From Clostridium sp. DL-VIII (GTDB lineage Bacteria; Bacillota; Clostridia; Clostridiales; Clostridiaceae): a stretch of DNA of 64,000 nt. The stretch covers positions 327,001-391,000 of the forward strand of contig NZ_CM001240.1 of the NCBI RefSeq assembly GCF_000230835.1. Reading direction: 5' to 3'. Positions 32,828-43,546 of the stretch are shown here, piece by piece (position 1 is the first letter of the stretch; each line of letters opens with the position of its first letter). The notes under the pieces were generated by a model. It was not told the DNA's origin, ran no database searches, and saw only the letters and a program-made list of their open reading frames with translations. A program made the position numbers and the translations under genes.

Positions 32828-34222
32828 TTAGAACTCGCTAGTTCCTGGAGTTCTTGGGAATGGTAATACATCTCTGATATTTGTCATTCCAGTAATGTAC
32901 ATAATTAATCTTTCAAAACCTAAACCGAAACCAGCATGCTTAGTTTCTCCATATTTTCGGAGTTCTAGATACCACCAATAGTCTTCTTCTTTTAGACCTA
33001 ATTCAGCCATTCTAGATTTTAATTTATCTAATCTTTCTTCTCTTTGGCTTCCACCTATGATTTCACCGATTCCTGGAACTAAAAGGTCAGTAGCAGCAAC
33101 AGTTTTATTATCCTCATTCATTCTCATATAGAATGCTTTAATATCCTTAGGATAGTCTGTTACAAATAGAGGCTTTTTAAAGTGTTCCTCAGTAAGGTAT
33201 CTTTCGTGCTCTGTTTGTAAATCAATTCCCCATGATACAGGATAATCAAATTCTTTTCCGCATTTTTGTAAAATTTCAACAGCTTCTGTATATGTAACCT
33301 TAGCAAAATCTGATGATACAACATGATTCAATCTTTCTAGTAATCCTTTATCGATAAATTGATTAAAGAACTGCATTTCTTCAGGACACTCATCCATAAC
33401 ATATTTGATAACATATTTAAGCATATTTTCTGCAAGTTCCATATCATCTTCTAAATCTGCAAATGCTATTTCAGGTTCAATCATCCAGAATTCAGCTGCA
33501 TGTCTTGTGGTATTTGAATTTTCAGCTCTGAATGTTGGACCAAATGTATATATATTTCTAAATGCTAAGGCAAAGCATTCAGCGTTTAATTGACCAGATA
33601 CAGTAAGATTAGTTTCTTTGCCAAAGAAGTCTTTTTCAAAATCTACACTTCCATCTTTATTTAATTCTGGAGACTTAGGATCAAGAGTTGTTACTCTGAA
33701 CATTTCTCCAGCACCTTCACAGTCACTACCAGTTATTATTGGTGTATGTGTATATACAAAATTTTGATCTTGAAAAAATTTATGAATTGCGTAAGCTGCA
33801 ACAGAACGCACTCTGAAGGTTGCAGAAAAAGCATTACTTCTAGGTCTTAGGTGAGCAATAGTTCTTAAATACTCAAAAGTGTGTCTTTTCTTTTGAAGAG
33901 GATAATCCGAATTTGACATACCTTCAATATTTATGATCTTTGCTTGAATTTCAAAAGGCTGTTTTGCATCTGGTGTTTCAACTAATGTACCGACAATTGA
34001 AATTGAAGAACTTATAGGTAATTTGGATATTTCTTTAAAATTATTTAATTTGTCATCAAAAACTATTTGAATATTTTTAAAGAAAGAACCATCGTTAACT
34101 TCTATGAAACCAAAAGCATTAGATGCTCTTAAAGTTCTTATCCAGCCTAATATAGTTATTTCTTTTGATAAAAAGTTATCTGTATTTCTATAAAGGCTTC
34201 TGATTGAAATTGATTTTGTCAT
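32828..34222 (-). CDS. asnS: Asparaginyl-tRNA synthetase
   Basis: A 464-residue class IIb aminoacyl-tRNA synthetase that charges tRNA-Asn. The N-terminal OB-fold anticodon-binding domain (about 15-110) includes [13 protein letters not shown]; motif 2 is visible around [21 protein letters not shown], and motif 3 near the end as [15 protein letters not shown]. The start [13 protein letters not shown] is chosen because GGAGGTC lies upstream; a longer in-frame ATG at 34300 lacks a ribosome binding site. No T-box was seen in its leader. Length is typical (about 463). Confidence 0.96.
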   Translation of the reverse strand: MTKSISIRSLYRNTDNFLSKEITILGWIRTLRASNAFGFIEVNDGSFFKNIQIVFDDKLNNFKEISKLPISSSISIVGTLVETPDAKQPFEIQAKIINIEGMSNSDYPLQKKRHTFEYLRTIAHLRPRSNAFSATFRVRSVAAYAIHKFFQDQNFVYTHTPIITGSDCEGAGEMFRVTTLDPKSPELNKDGSVDFEKDFFGKETNLTVSGQLNAECFALAFRNIYTFGPTFRAENSNTTRHAAEFWMIEPEIAFADLEDDMELAENMLKYVIKYVMDECPEEMQFFNQFIDKGLLERLNHVVSSDFAKVTYTEAVEILQKCGKEFDYPVSWGIDLQTEHERYLTEEHFKKPLFVTDYPKDIKAFYMRMNEDNKTVAATDLLVPGIGEIIGGSQREERLDKLKSRMAELGLKEEDYWWYLELRKYGETKHAGFGLGFERLIMYITGMTNIRDVLPFPRTPGTSEF

Positions 34223-34415
34223 ATTATATGACCTCCATTTTTTATAATTAATCTTGAGGTTAGAAATACAAATTATAATTTTAATGAAGATAAAATTCAT
34301 TAGATTATAAAATTATAATTATTTTAAACCTGCTACCCTTAATGATAAATAGATTTTACAATACTTTCTTGGTGAATGCAACTTGAGGATGTCCATAAAT
34401 TATACTTTCTATGTA

Positions 34416-34705
34416 AGGCAGATTCAAATAAATAACAAGTCCCTTTGCTAGCCTATTTTTCATCATAAAGGAAGCTCGACTCGCATATGCTCCCTGAGTA
34501 ATCACAGAGTAAGCGACCATCATCAAATTATAGATTTGATATGTCTGCTTAACCGAGTCACACAAAATCATAGATTGCACTGTGTGAAAATTCGAGACAC
34601 CAAATGCAAGATTTGGTGTCTCGAACTTTTGGTTCTCTGCTCATCGGCAAATTGATGAAAAATATGCATAGCAACATTGGACTTGTTACTTACTTTCATA
34701 AGCCT
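34416..34705. repeat. Modular inverted-repeat element, copy B (MITE-like or structured RNA)
   Basis: 290 bp with terminal inverted repeats of about 48 imperfect positions: the left end AGGCAGATTC then AATAACAAGTCC then TATTTTTCATCAT; the complement of the right end AGGCTTATGA then GTAACAAGTCC then ATATTTTTCATCA. The body is largely collinear with copy A (2171-2398) but carries extra hairpin modules, among them a perfect 15-bp stem TTCGAGACACCAAAT (34591-34605 with 34611-34625, loop GCAAG), and lacks the GGCAAATTG/CAATTTGCC module of A. No transposase gene is inside. A 74-codon antisense frame here is judged spurious. Confidence 0.8.
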
Positions 34706-34761
34706 AAATTTTAATTAAGGTGGTATTTATATCATAGTAATGATTTTTTTGTAAGGCTTGT

Positions 34762-35460
34762 CTACTCCATACCATTTTCAAAACTTTGGATTAATTCCTG
34801 TGGAAAATCCAACATTGTCATGTCTTTAATTATTCTTTTATATGGGTATTGAATTTCTTTTACTTGAACTTTCATTCCGTCTTCTTTGTTAATATTAAGA
34901 ATACAATAAGTACTATTAGGACGGCCAATTTTAGGCTTACCAACACTGCCGCAGTTTATATATACTTTGTTTCCAAATTCCTTCATTCCAGGTATATGAG
35001 TATGGGCACAAATTAAAACATCTTCGTTTATAGAACTCATTACTTCAAGGGTTTTATCTTCATCTTTTAAAAGATATTCATTGATTTTATCTGGACTTCC
35101 ATGAACAAAGAGCAGTTTTTTATTCATAATATTTAAAGTTAATGTTGATGGTAAGTTTTCTAGAAAGAGTCTGTTTTCCTCTCTAAGCTCTCTAACAGTC
35201 CAAGGAAGAGAGAAACTGTTAATACGAGTTTCTCTTATATAGGAATATTCATTATCAACAACTGAGCTATCATAGTTGCCTTTTATACAAAGAATATGCC
35301 TTCTTCTAATCATTGAAATAACTTCATTAGGATGAGGACCATAACCAACTAAGTCTCCTAAGCAAATAATTGTATCAACTTTTTCAACATCAATATCTTC
35401 TAAAAGATTAATTAGGGCATAGACATTAGCATGAATATCTGAAATTACCGCTATTTTCAT
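34762..35460 (-). CDS. Calcineurin-like metallophosphoesterase
   Basis: A 232-residue cytosolic phosphoesterase of the YfcE/MJ0936-like family. Its two-metal site is visible in ISDIHANVYAL, CLGDLVGYGPHPNE, KGNYDS and CAHTHIPG. Relatives hydrolyse phosphodiesters such as cyclic nucleotides or RNA ends; the substrate is not predictable here. The ATG at 35460 is chosen because AGGAGG stands seven bases upstream; the earlier in-frame TTG at 35466 is too close to that site. It follows murC on the same strand by about 43 bp, so the two may be co-transcribed. Confidence 0.9.
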   Translation of the reverse strand: MKIAVISDIHANVYALINLLEDIDVEKVDTIICLGDLVGYGPHPNEVISMIRRRHILCIKGNYDSSVVDNEYSYIRETRINSFSLPWTVRELREENRLFLENLPSTLTLNIMNKKLLFVHGSPDKINEYLLKDEDKTLEVMSSINEDVLICAHTHIPGMKEFGNKVYINCGSVGKPKIGRPNSTYCILNINKEDGMKVQVKEIQYPYKRIIKDMTMLDFPQELIQSFENGME

Positions 35461-35503
35461 AAGCAATCCTCCTAAGTTATTTAGAAATTATTAAAGTAGT
35501 ATT

Positions 35504-36880
35504 TTATGCTTCTAAATACTTCTCTCCAACAATAACTACATCACCAGCACCTACTGTTAGTAATAAATCGCCAGAAGTAAGTTTTGATTTTACGTAGCTT
35601 AAGGCTTCATCATGAGAATGAACATTAGTACATACTATTCCTTTTTCTCTTATAGCATCTCCAAGTTCATCTGAAGATATAAGTCCAGTATTTTTTTCAC
35701 GAGCAGCATAAATATCCATTAATATAAGCTCATCTACGTCATTGAAACATTCTGTAAATTCATTAAATAATGCTTTTGTCCTAGTATAAGTATGAGGTTG
35801 AAAAATACAATAAGTTTTATTATGATGAATTTGTTTTGCAGTACTTAAGGTTGCTTTAATTTCAGTAGGGTGATGGGCATAATCATCAATTACAGTAACT
35901 CCGTTTACTTCACCCTTATACTCGAATCTTTTGTGAGCACCTTTGCATTTTGCTAATCCTGCAATTATATTGGAATCAGAAATATTAAAAATAAGAGAAA
36001 CACAAATGGAAGCAAGAGCATTTAAAATATTATGCTTACCTGGCACATTTAAAGAAACAGTAAATAAGTTTTTAGAATCTTTATATACATCAAAAGTAGC
36101 ACAGCCATTATTGTTAAATACAATATTCTTAGCGGTCACATCAGCATCTTCAAATCCATAAGTCATTGTATTGCAGTTTGCTTTTTCTAAAATTTCTTTA
36201 ACTCTAAAGTCGCCAGCGTAACCAACAAGATACCCATCACTTGGAACTAATTTAGAGAATTGAGAGAAGGTATCAGTAATGTCATCTATATCCTTATAGA
36301 AATCTAAGTGATCTGCATCAATATTTAAGATTATACCGATATAAGGGAAAAACTTTAAGAATGAACGTTTATATTCACAAGCTTCAGTTATGAAATACTC
36401 ACTATTACCTATTTTGAAGTTTCCACCAATTTCATCTAGCTCTCCTCCAACTAAGATAGTTGGATCTAAGTCACCAGCTAATGTAATGTGAGAAAGCATA
36501 GATGTACAAGTAGTTTTACCATGAGTACCTGTAACTGCTACGTTATATTTATGGCCTTTCATAATTTGACCTAAGAATTCAGCTCTATCCATTAATTTTA
36601 TATTCTTTTCTTTAGCTTCTAAAAGCTCAGGATTATCAGATGGAATTGCAGCAGTATAAACTACTAAATCTACATTTTTAATGTTGTCTTTATTATGACC
36701 TATGTAAATTTCAGCACCTGAAGACCTTAATTTATCTATAATTGATGAATCCTTAAAATCTGAGCCTGATACCTTAAATCCACTATTTAATAAAACAGCA
36801 GCCAGCCCACTCATACTGATTCCACCAATACCTATGAAATGAATTTTTTTATCTTTATCTTCTATAAAATCGAAAGACAA
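35504..36880 (-). CDS. murC: UDP-N-acetylmuramate-L-alanine ligase
   Basis: A 458-residue cytosolic ATP-dependent ligase that adds the first amino acid of the peptidoglycan stem peptide. Three domains: the N-terminal UDP-binding fold with [16 protein letters not shown], the central ATPase domain with the P-loop [12 protein letters not shown] near 115, and the C-terminal domain with [16 protein letters not shown] and [12 protein letters not shown]. The start is a TTG at 36880 with AAAGGAG eight bases upstream. The neighbouring phosphoesterase follows on the same strand. Length is standard. Confidence 0.96.
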   Translation of the reverse strand: MSFDFIEDKDKKIHFIGIGGISMSGLAAVLLNSGFKVSGSDFKDSSIIDKLRSSGAEIYIGHNKDNIKNVDLVVYTAAIPSDNPELLEAKEKNIKLMDRAEFLGQIMKGHKYNVAVTGTHGKTTCTSMLSHITLAGDLDPTILVGGELDEIGGNFKIGNSEYFITEACEYKRSFLKFFPYIGIILNIDADHLDFYKDIDDITDTFSQFSKLVPSDGYLVGYAGDFRVKEILEKANCNTMTYGFEDADVTAKNIVFNNNGCATFDVYKDSKNLFTVSLNVPGKHNILNALASICVSLIFNISDSNIIAGLAKCKGAHKRFEYKGEVNGVTVIDDYAHHPTEIKATLSTAKQIHHNKTYCIFQPHTYTRTKALFNEFTECFNDVDELILMDIYAAREKNTGLISSDELGDAIREKGIVCTNVHSHDEALSYVKSKLTSGDLLLTVGAGDVVIVGEKYLEA

Positions 36881-37153
36881 ATGATCAACTCCTTTTAATT
36901 AATAAGCATATATTTTTTAATCTTAGTTAAATCTTTAGTTTTATACTTTAAATATAATTATATACATTTTTCTAAAAATCAACCATAGGAAAAAATAAAT
37001 ACATATTATTTTATGCCTATTTAATGATTTTGTGAACAGGTTATAAATATATGAATGAACTTTATGTGTAAAAACATTGATATTAAATTAAATTTAGCAT
37101 AAAATATGAATATTAAAAGGATTTAATATAAAAAAATTCGTGTGGGTGATAAG

Positions 37154-37969
37154 ATGGAAAAATTTACGAGAAACAAAAGGGTAGTTGCTATAACCAAGAT
37201 ATTATTAGAGAATCCTAATAAAATATTAGGATTAAATAAGTTTTCAGAATTGTTAAATGCAGCAAAGTCTACTACAAGTGAAGATATAGTGGTGGTTCGT
37301 GAAGTATTAGAAAGACTTGAAATGGGAAAAGTTGAAACAATTTCTGGAGTGGCAGGAGGAATAAAGTATGTTCCTCAAATTGGAGATGAAGAAAAGAGAG
37401 AGTTCGCATTAGAAATATGTAAACAATTAAGCGATGATGGAAGAGTTATTCCAGGAAATATAATATATATGACTGATTTAATGTATAATCCTAAAATAAT
37501 AAATAAGGCTGGAGTAATGTTATCGTCATGTTTTCAAGGAAAAGATATTGATTATGTAATAACAGTTGAAACTAAAGGAATTCCATTAGCTTATGAAGTA
37601 GCTAGAAATTTAGGAGTACAATTAGTTATTGCAAGAAGAGACAGTCAAGTCACAGAAGGCCCAACAGTTACTATAAATTATGTTTCTGGAAGTGATGGCA
37701 GGCTGCAACAAATGTCACTATCAAAGAAGTCAATGAGATCATCTAGTAAATGTATATTTATAGATGATTTTATGAAAGGCGGGGGAACTGCTGTAGGAAT
37801 TAAAGATCTGTTAAAGGAATTTGATAGTGAGCTAGTAGGAATTGGAGTGCTAGTAGATAATAAACAAATCGAAAAAAAATTCATTGATGAATATGTTTCA
37901 ATTGTAGAATTAAAAGAAGTAGATAAATCAGCAATTATAGGAATACAGCCTTCGAAAACATTTTCTTAA
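37154..37969 (+). CDS. purR: Pur operon repressor
   Basis: A 271-residue regulator of the Bacillus PurR type: an N-terminal winged helix (about 1-73, RNKRVVAITKILLENP) and a C-terminal phosphoribosyltransferase-like domain with the PRPP loop FIDDFMKGGGTA, through which PRPP lowers DNA binding. It represses purine biosynthesis genes. The ATG at 37154 is chosen because GGTGAT is an extended Shine-Dalgarno match at the right distance; the in-frame GTG at 37142 is part of that site. It sits upstream of spoVG and glmU as in Bacillus. Confidence 0.95.
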   Translation: MEKFTRNKRVVAITKILLENPNKILGLNKFSELLNAAKSTTSEDIVVVREVLERLEMGKVETISGVAGGIKYVPQIGDEEKREFALEICKQLSDDGRVIPGNIIYMTDLMYNPKIINKAGVMLSSCFQGKDIDYVITVETKGIPLAYEVARNLGVQLVIARRDSQVTEGPTVTINYVSGSDGRLQQMSLSKKSMRSSSKCIFIDDFMKGGGTAVGIKDLLKEFDSELVGIGVLVDNKQIEKKFIDEYVSIVELKEVDKSAIIGIQPSKTFS

Positions 37970-38153
37970 TTTAGAAATATTGGATTAGATTGAGTTCTAA
38001 TTTATAAAACAACTGACATATTATTTATTGGTTGAGAAAGATTATGCAGTCTGGTAATAAGATTTTTACTATATAAAGTTGTGGGATTAATAGAAATAGT
38101 AATCTTTTAGTATTTATTATTTTATATGTTTATACAAAAAAATAAATTTTATA

Positions 38154-38180
38154 AGGATTTATCAAATATAAAAAAGGAAT
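38154..38180 (+). promoter_or_regulatory. Probable sigma-H promoter of spoVG
   Basis: AGGATTT (38154-38160) and GGAAT (38176-38180), with 16 bases between AGGATTT and GAAT, fit the sigma-H pattern (AGGAWWT, about 12-14, RNNGAAT). spoVG of Bacillus is the classical sigma-H gene with a similar promoter, so motif and context agree. Confidence 0.6.
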
Positions 38181-38248
38181 TTAGTAATTTGTGGAGAATT
38201 TATATAAATATTAAATATTTTTAAAGCAACTGGGAGGGGTGGAGTAAA

Positions 38249-38524
38249 GTGAAAATAACAGACGTTAGAATTAGAAAAATTGCATCAGAAGGTAAAATGA
38301 AGGGAATAGTTTCTGTTACATTTGATAATGAATTTGTAGTTCACGATATCAAAGTTATAGAAGGACAAGCGGGTTTATTTATTGCTATGCCTAGTAGAAA
38401 AACACCAGATGGAGAATTTAAGGATATAGCTCACCCAATAAATACGGAAGCTAGAGAAAAAATTCAAACTGCAATTTTAGAAGCTTATGAAAAAGCTGTT
38501 TCAGAAGAAGTTGTGGAAGGATAA
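38249..38524 (+). CDS. spoVG: Septation and sporulation regulator SpoVG
   Basis: A 91-residue small nucleic-acid-binding protein that affects septation, spore cortex formation and other cell-surface traits. It begins [11 protein letters not shown] and contains [21 protein letters not shown] and [18 protein letters not shown], which are diagnostic. The GTG start has a GGAGGGG site plus GGAG upstream. It is closed by its own terminator, 38538-38569, before glmU. Confidence 0.97.
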   Translation: MKITDVRIRKIASEGKMKGIVSVTFDNEFVVHDIKVIEGQAGLFIAMPSRKTPDGEFKDIAHPINTEAREKIQTAILEAYEKAVSEEVVEG

Positions 38525-38537
38525 TGAATTTATGAGC

Positions 38538-38569
38538 AAAAGGAAGTTGTATATAACTTCCTTTTGTTT
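38538..38569 (+). terminator. Terminator of spoVG
   Basis: An 11-bp stem AAAAGGAAGTT/AACTTCCTTTT with a 6-nt loop and a T-rich tail. Confidence 0.85.
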
Positions 38570-38723
38570 TGTGAAAGAAGATTTTGTAAAGAAATATTAG
38601 GTAGGTTGTATGGTTGAAATACAAGTGGCTTTCCAATATAATTAATTTAGCATGAATATTGAATGAATTATTACTATAAAATAATCGTGTTAGTATAAAT
38701 TTATAAATGAGGTGTTATATATA

Positions 38724-40091
38724 ATGTATAAATGTGCTTTAGTTTTAGCGGCTGGTCAAGGTAAGAGAATAAAGTCAGATTTACCAAAAGTATTGCATAA
38801 AGTATGCGGTAAAGAAATGCTAAAACATGTTATAGATTCAGTAAGAGATTCTGGAATTAATGATATAGATGTAATAATAGGTAAGGGCTCAGAACTTGTT
38901 AAGGAAAGAACTTTAGATAGAAATGTATCATATTCATTACAAGCTGAACAATTAGGGACTGGGCATGCAGTTAAATGTGCAGAAGAATTTTTAAAGGGAA
39001 AGAAAGGAGTAGTCGGTATATTTACAGGAGACACTCCTTTAATAAAGCAGTCAACAATTGAAAGATTATTTGATGAGCATATTGAAAATAAAAATTCAGC
39101 TACTATATTAACTGCAATTGTTGATGACCCAACTGGTTATGGAAGAATTGTAAGAGAAAATAATGAGGTATCAAAAATTGTAGAGCATAAAGATTGTACT
39201 GAAGAAGAACTCAAGATTAACGAGATGAATTCTGGAATATTCTGTTTTGATATTGAATCATTAGTAAATGCATTAGGTAAACTAAATAATAATAATAATC
39301 AAGGTGAATATTATCTTACAGATGCTATAGAAATATTAAAATCTCAAGGGAAAAAAATAGGAGCAGTTGTAACTGAATATGAAGAAACTATTGGAATAAA
39401 TTCAAGAGTTCAATTAGCAGAGGCAGAAGAAATATTAAAAAATAGAATTAATATTAAGCATATGGAAAATGGAGTTACATTGATTGATCCTAAGACAACA
39501 TATATAGGAATTGATGTTGAAATAGGAAAAGATACAATAATATATCCAAATAATATTTTAGAGGGAAATACAAAGATAGGAAGTAATTGTGTAATATATC
39601 AAAACTCAAGAATTGTAAACAGTACTATTGGAGAGGAAGTAGATATCCAAGCTTCAGTTATATTAGAGAGTAATATTGGTGATAATACTACTGTTGGTCC
39701 GTTTGCATATATTAGGCCTGAGACTAAAATAGGGAAGCATGCTAGAATAGGTGATTTTGTAGAAATAAAGAAATCAACAATTGGGGATGGAACTAAGGTA
39801 TCACATTTAACTTATATAGGTGATGCTGAAGTAGGCTCAGAATGCAACTTTGGATGCGGAACAGTAGTTGTAAATTATGATGGTAAAGAGAAACATAAAA
39901 CTATTATAGGAAATCATAGTTTTATAGGCTGTAATACTAATTTAGTTTCACCTGTTACAGTTCAGGATAATACATATATTGCAGCAGGATCTACTATTAC
40001 AGCTGAAGTAAAAGAAGGAGATCTTGCAGTTGCTAGGGCTAAGCAGAGAAATATAAGTGGATGGGTAGAAAAAAAAGGATTAAAGAAGTAA
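38724..40091 (+). CDS. glmU: Bifunctional GlcNAc-1-P uridyltransferase / glucosamine-1-P acetyltransferase
   Basis: A 455-residue cytosolic enzyme that makes UDP-GlcNAc for peptidoglycan. The N-terminal pyrophosphorylase domain (about 1-230) starts with [20 protein letters not shown]; the C-terminal left-handed beta-helix acetyltransferase (about 250-455) is built of hexapeptide repeats and ends in the YIGDAEVG to [10 protein letters not shown] active-site region. The ATG at 38724 is chosen with GAGGTG nine bases upstream; the GTG at 38712 lies inside that site. prs follows by 47 bp, so the two probably share a transcript. Confidence 0.97.
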   Translation: MYKCALVLAAGQGKRIKSDLPKVLHKVCGKEMLKHVIDSVRDSGINDIDVIIGKGSELVKERTLDRNVSYSLQAEQLGTGHAVKCAEEFLKGKKGVVGIFTGDTPLIKQSTIERLFDEHIENKNSATILTAIVDDPTGYGRIVRENNEVSKIVEHKDCTEEELKINEMNSGIFCFDIESLVNALGKLNNNNNQGEYYLTDAIEILKSQGKKIGAVVTEYEETIGINSRVQLAEAEEILKNRINIKHMENGVTLIDPKTTYIGIDVEIGKDTIIYPNNILEGNTKIGSNCVIYQNSRIVNSTIGEEVDIQASVILESNIGDNTTVGPFAYIRPETKIGKHARIGDFVEIKKSTIGDGTKVSHLTYIGDAEVGSECNFGCGTVVVNYDGKEKHKTIIGNHSFIGCNTNLVSPVTVQDNTYIAAGSTITAEVKEGDLAVARAKQRNISGWVEKKGLKK

Positions 40092-40132
40092 ATTTTTATT
40101 ACAAATAAGCCAAAATTTTTAAGGGGGTCTTC

Positions 40133-41107
40133 TTGATTATGATAACTCATGGAAGAAATATAAAAGTATTTACTGGAAATTCCCATGCTAAGTTGGCAAA
40201 AGATATAGCAGATATTCTAGGGGTTCCAGTTGGAGATTCTAAAGTTTCAACTTTCAGTGATGGAGAAATATCTGTTGATATTAATGAAACGGTTAGAGGA
40301 AATGATGTATTTATAGTTCAATCCACTTGTTCACCTGTTAATAATAATTTAATGGAATTACTAATTATGATTGATGCTTTTAAAAGAGCATCAGCAGGTA
40401 GAATAACAGCAGTTATGCCATACTATGGATATGCAAGGCAAGATAGGAAGGCTAAATCAAGAGATCCGATAACTGCTAAGTTGGTTGCAGATTTATTGAC
40501 AGCGGCAGGTGCACATAGAGTTTTAACTATGGATTTACATGCAGCCCAAATTCAAGGATACTTTAACATTCCCGTTGATCATTTACTTGGAGCACCGATA
40601 CTTGCACAGCATTTTATATCAAAAGGATTGGCAGATCAAGATGATGTTGTCGTTGTTTCACCTGATCTTGGAAGTGTGACTAGAGCAAGAAAATTTGCTG
40701 ATAATCTACATTCGCCGATAGCTATTATAGATAAAAGGAGACCAAAAGCAAATGTTTCTGAAATAATGAATATTATCGGTGATATTGCAGGAAAGAGATG
40801 TATACTAATAGATGATATGATTGATACTGCAGGAACTATTGCAAATGCAGCAAATGCACTTAAAGATTTAGGAGCAAAGAATATTTATGCCTGCTGCACT
40901 CATGGAGTGTTATCAGGTCCGGCAATGGATAGGATAAATAGCTCTGCAATTGAAGAGTTAGTATTATTAAATACAATTCCACTAAATAAACAAAATGATA
41001 ATACAAAGATTAAATCGCTTTCAGTTGCACCTCTATTTGCTGAAGCAATAAAGAGGATTTATGATGACCAACCAATAAGTAAATTATTTGAATGTCAAAC
41101 AAAGTAA
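40133..41107 (+). CDS. prs: Ribose-phosphate pyrophosphokinase
   Basis: A 324-residue enzyme that makes PRPP from ribose 5-phosphate and ATP, feeding purine, pyrimidine, histidine and NAD synthesis. Visible motifs: [15 protein letters not shown], the catalytic [20 protein letters not shown], the [11 protein letters not shown] stretch and the PRPP loop [14 protein letters not shown]. The start is uncertain: AAGGGGG lies 5 bases before the TTG at 40133 and 11 before the ATG at 40139; the difference is two residues. A long hairpin terminator follows. Confidence 0.96.
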   Translation: MIMITHGRNIKVFTGNSHAKLAKDIADILGVPVGDSKVSTFSDGEISVDINETVRGNDVFIVQSTCSPVNNNLMELLIMIDAFKRASAGRITAVMPYYGYARQDRKAKSRDPITAKLVADLLTAAGAHRVLTMDLHAAQIQGYFNIPVDHLLGAPILAQHFISKGLADQDDVVVVSPDLGSVTRARKFADNLHSPIAIIDKRRPKANVSEIMNIIGDIAGKRCILIDDMIDTAGTIANAANALKDLGAKNIYACCTHGVLSGPAMDRINSSAIEELVLLNTIPLNKQNDNTKIKSLSVAPLFAEAIKRIYDDQPISKLFECQTK

Positions 41108-41149
41108 ATGTAGTCTAATATTTATTTAAGATGACTTAAAAATAAAAAG

Positions 41150-41199
41150 GAATGTATATTTGTTTTGAAATATTAAAACAAATATATATTCTATTTTTT
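41150..41199 (+). terminator. Terminator of the glmU-prs unit
   Basis: A 17-bp stem GAATGTATATTTGTTTT (41150-41166) pairs with 41175-41191 (one G-U), followed by a T-run. Confidence 0.9.
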
Positions 41200-41418
41200 A
41201 TAATATATATTTCTAGATAGCAAGCATTAGGTTATAATAGATCATATTAAAAATTTCAACTGAAATATTATGGTAAAATCCTGATATATAGATTGATTTT
41301 AAATTTTTATATGAAAATAATAATTTGAGTTGATTTCTATTAAAATATAATGAGATATAAATTGTTTATGTTATATTAGGAAATAGATAATATCAATCAG
41401 TTAAGGAGGGAAAAGACT
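41200..41418. other. Spacer before the two-component system
   Basis: Part of a 311-bp gene-free gap. A TTGAG and TATAAT pair near 41327-41351, with spacing of 15-16, could drive the two-component genes but is not convincing. Confidence 0.3.
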
Positions 41419-42105
41419 ATGGATGGAGCTATAACAAAAGTGTTAATCGTGGACGATGATGAAAACATAAGCGAAGTAATAGATATGTATTTAAAAAGTT
41501 CTGGGTATAATACTAAAGTAGCGTCTAATGGAAAAGAAGCACAGGAATTATATTTGGATTATAACCCCGATATAGTTCTGCTTGATGTAATGATACCTTA
41601 TATGGACGGAATTGATATTTTAAAATGGATAAGAAAACAAAAGGAAACACCTGTTATAATGATTACAGCAAAGGGAGATACCTTTGATAAAGTTTTAGCC
41701 TTAGAAATTGGGGCCGATGATTATATAGTAAAGCCTTTTGAACCTAAAGAGCTATTAGCTAGGGTTAAGGCAGTACTTAGAAGGTATTCATCAGATAATA
41801 TTCATAACGAGATAATAAAATTAAGTGATCTATCAATAGACTCATCTTCCTATAAAGTGATGTATAATGGTGAAGAAGTAAAAATGCCACCAAAAGAATT
41901 TGAATTATTATATTATTTAGCTAATAATAAAAATAAAGTTTTTACAAGAGAACAATTACTTTGTGAAGTTTGGGGATATGATTATCCAGGAGATTCAAGA
42001 ACTGTAGATGTGCATATAAAGAGATTAAGGGAAAAACTAAGCAGCGGAGAACAATGGGAGATACAGACTGTATGGGGTGTTGGATATAAATTTGAGGTGA
42101 ACTAA
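41419..42105 (+). CDS. OmpR-family response regulator
   Basis: 228 residues. The N-terminal receiver domain has acidic Asp12-14, the phospho-acceptor Asp56 (IVLLDVMIP), the switch Thr in VIMITAKG and Lys in IVKPFEP. The C-terminal winged helix has the typical KEFELLYYLANNKNKVFTRE and VDVHIKRLREKL. It is a transcription factor activated by the histidine kinase that starts at the next base after its stop codon. AGGAGGG precedes the ATG. The regulon is unknown. The pair interrupts the usual prs-pth order. Confidence 0.95.
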   Translation: MDGAITKVLIVDDDENISEVIDMYLKSSGYNTKVASNGKEAQELYLDYNPDIVLLDVMIPYMDGIDILKWIRKQKETPVIMITAKGDTFDKVLALEIGADDYIVKPFEPKELLARVKAVLRRYSSDNIHNEIIKLSDLSIDSSSYKVMYNGEEVKMPPKEFELLYYLANNKNKVFTREQLLCEVWGYDYPGDSRTVDVHIKRLREKLSSGEQWEIQTVWGVGYKFEVN

Positions 42106-43524
42106 ATGAAAAGTGGAAGCTTACTTCAAAAATTAATAATGACATTTATAATTATTTTGACCATAGTATTGGTTTTGCTCGCATGGAGTTTATCTATATG
42201 GTTCAGAATAACTTATTTTGATGAAACGAGAACACAATTTGAGCAAGATGGGGAATATATATCTAAAGCAATTAAAATATATAATACTGAAAAAAGTGAT
42301 ATAGAGTTAGATAAGTTAAAGGCTATAATAGATATGGCAAGTGTTGGAGCTAATTCAGATATTATTGTTTCGGATAAATCTGGTGATATATATCTGCATT
42401 CAGAATTTGAAGATAATAAAAACTTAGAGGATAAGCCAAGTATATCTGATAAGGATATGGCTTTGTTAAATGAAGGGAAACCTGTAGAGTATGTTAATGA
42501 CTACTATACATATATATATCCGATAGTAGAAAATGGTGAATATGAGGGGTATATTGCAATGACAGCACCTCTATCTATAATAAGTAAGCAGCTACATAGA
42601 ATATATTTGATTGTATGGATATCTGCATTAGGTGCAATGATATTTGCATCAGTGGTCTTATCTTTAGTTTCTAAGAAAATATTAATAAATCCTCTAGCTG
42701 AAATAAATAATGCAGCAAAAAGATTTGCTAATGGAGAAGTTAATAGGAGAGTTTATTTAGAATCACAAGATGAAATTGGAGAACTTGCAAATTCATTTAA
42801 CATAATGGCTGAATCTTTAGAAAAGGTTGAAAATAATAGACGAGATTTTATATCAAATGTTTCTCATGAGTTAAGATCTCCAATTACGTCTATAAAAGGA
42901 TTTATTGCAGGGATCATAGATGGAGTTATTCCTAAGGACAAGGAAGGATACTATCTGGATATTGTTTATAGTGAAATAAAAAGATTAACGCGGCTAATAA
43001 ATGATTTACTAGACTTATCAGCTATTGAATCTGGTAAGCTAAAATTTGATATGAAAAAGATTGATATTAATGAGCTCGTTAGATTATGTGTTATAAATAA
43101 TGAACAAAATATAAAAGAGAAACATATAACATTGAAAATAGATTTACAAGATGAAAATTGCTATGTTAAAGCTGATGAAGATAGGACAATGCAAGTCATA
43201 ACAAATTTACTCGATAATGCAATTAAATATTGTAGTAGTGATGGATTAATACGTATTAGTACACACTATAAAGGATCAAAGGTTTTTGTACAGATATATA
43301 ATAATGGGCCAAAAATTGCGGAGGATGAAATAAGACATATATGGAATAGGTTTTATAAGTCTGATAAATCTAGAACCAATAAGGTGAGTACTGGACTTGG
43401 TTTACCAATAGTAAGAATGATAATAATGCAGCAAGGTGAAGAAATATGGGTTAAAAATCATCCTAATATAGGTGTCACATTTACATTTTCACTAACAAAA
43501 TATAAGAATAATAGAAATAAATAA
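42106..43524 (+). CDS. Membrane sensor histidine kinase
   Basis: 472 residues: a first membrane helix (about 8-33), an extracellular sensor domain (about 34-165, dCache/PAS-like by size), a second helix (about 168-190), a HAMP linker (about 190-240), a dimerisation helix with the phospho-His in [15 protein letters not shown] near 250, and the ATPase domain with the N box NLLDNAIKY and the G boxes TGLGLPIV. It forms a unit with the preceding response regulator with no gap. The signal is unknown. Confidence 0.94.
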   Translation: MKSGSLLQKLIMTFIIILTIVLVLLAWSLSIWFRITYFDETRTQFEQDGEYISKAIKIYNTEKSDIELDKLKAIIDMASVGANSDIIVSDKSGDIYLHSEFEDNKNLEDKPSISDKDMALLNEGKPVEYVNDYYTYIYPIVENGEYEGYIAMTAPLSIISKQLHRIYLIVWISALGAMIFASVVLSLVSKKILINPLAEINNAAKRFANGEVNRRVYLESQDEIGELANSFNIMAESLEKVENNRRDFISNVSHELRSPITSIKGFIAGIIDGVIPKDKEGYYLDIVYSEIKRLTRLINDLLDLSAIESGKLKFDMKKIDINELVRLCVINNEQNIKEKHITLKIDLQDENCYVKADEDRTMQVITNLLDNAIKYCSSDGLIRISTHYKGSKVFVQIYNNGPKIAEDEIRHIWNRFYKSDKSRTNKVSTGLGLPIVRMIIMQQGEEIWVKNHPNIGVTFTFSLTKYKNNRNK

Positions 43525-43546
43525 ACCCGCTAAGGAGGAAAAACAT

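Noticed and set aside
34223-34415. Possible T-box in the asnS leader
   Set aside because: No T-box core or specifier structure could be found on the minus strand; only AT-rich promoter-like DNA is present.
34356-34580. 74-codon minus-strand frame inside repeat copy B
   Set aside because: It runs across the terminal inverted repeat, has no ribosome binding site and is not kept in copy A.
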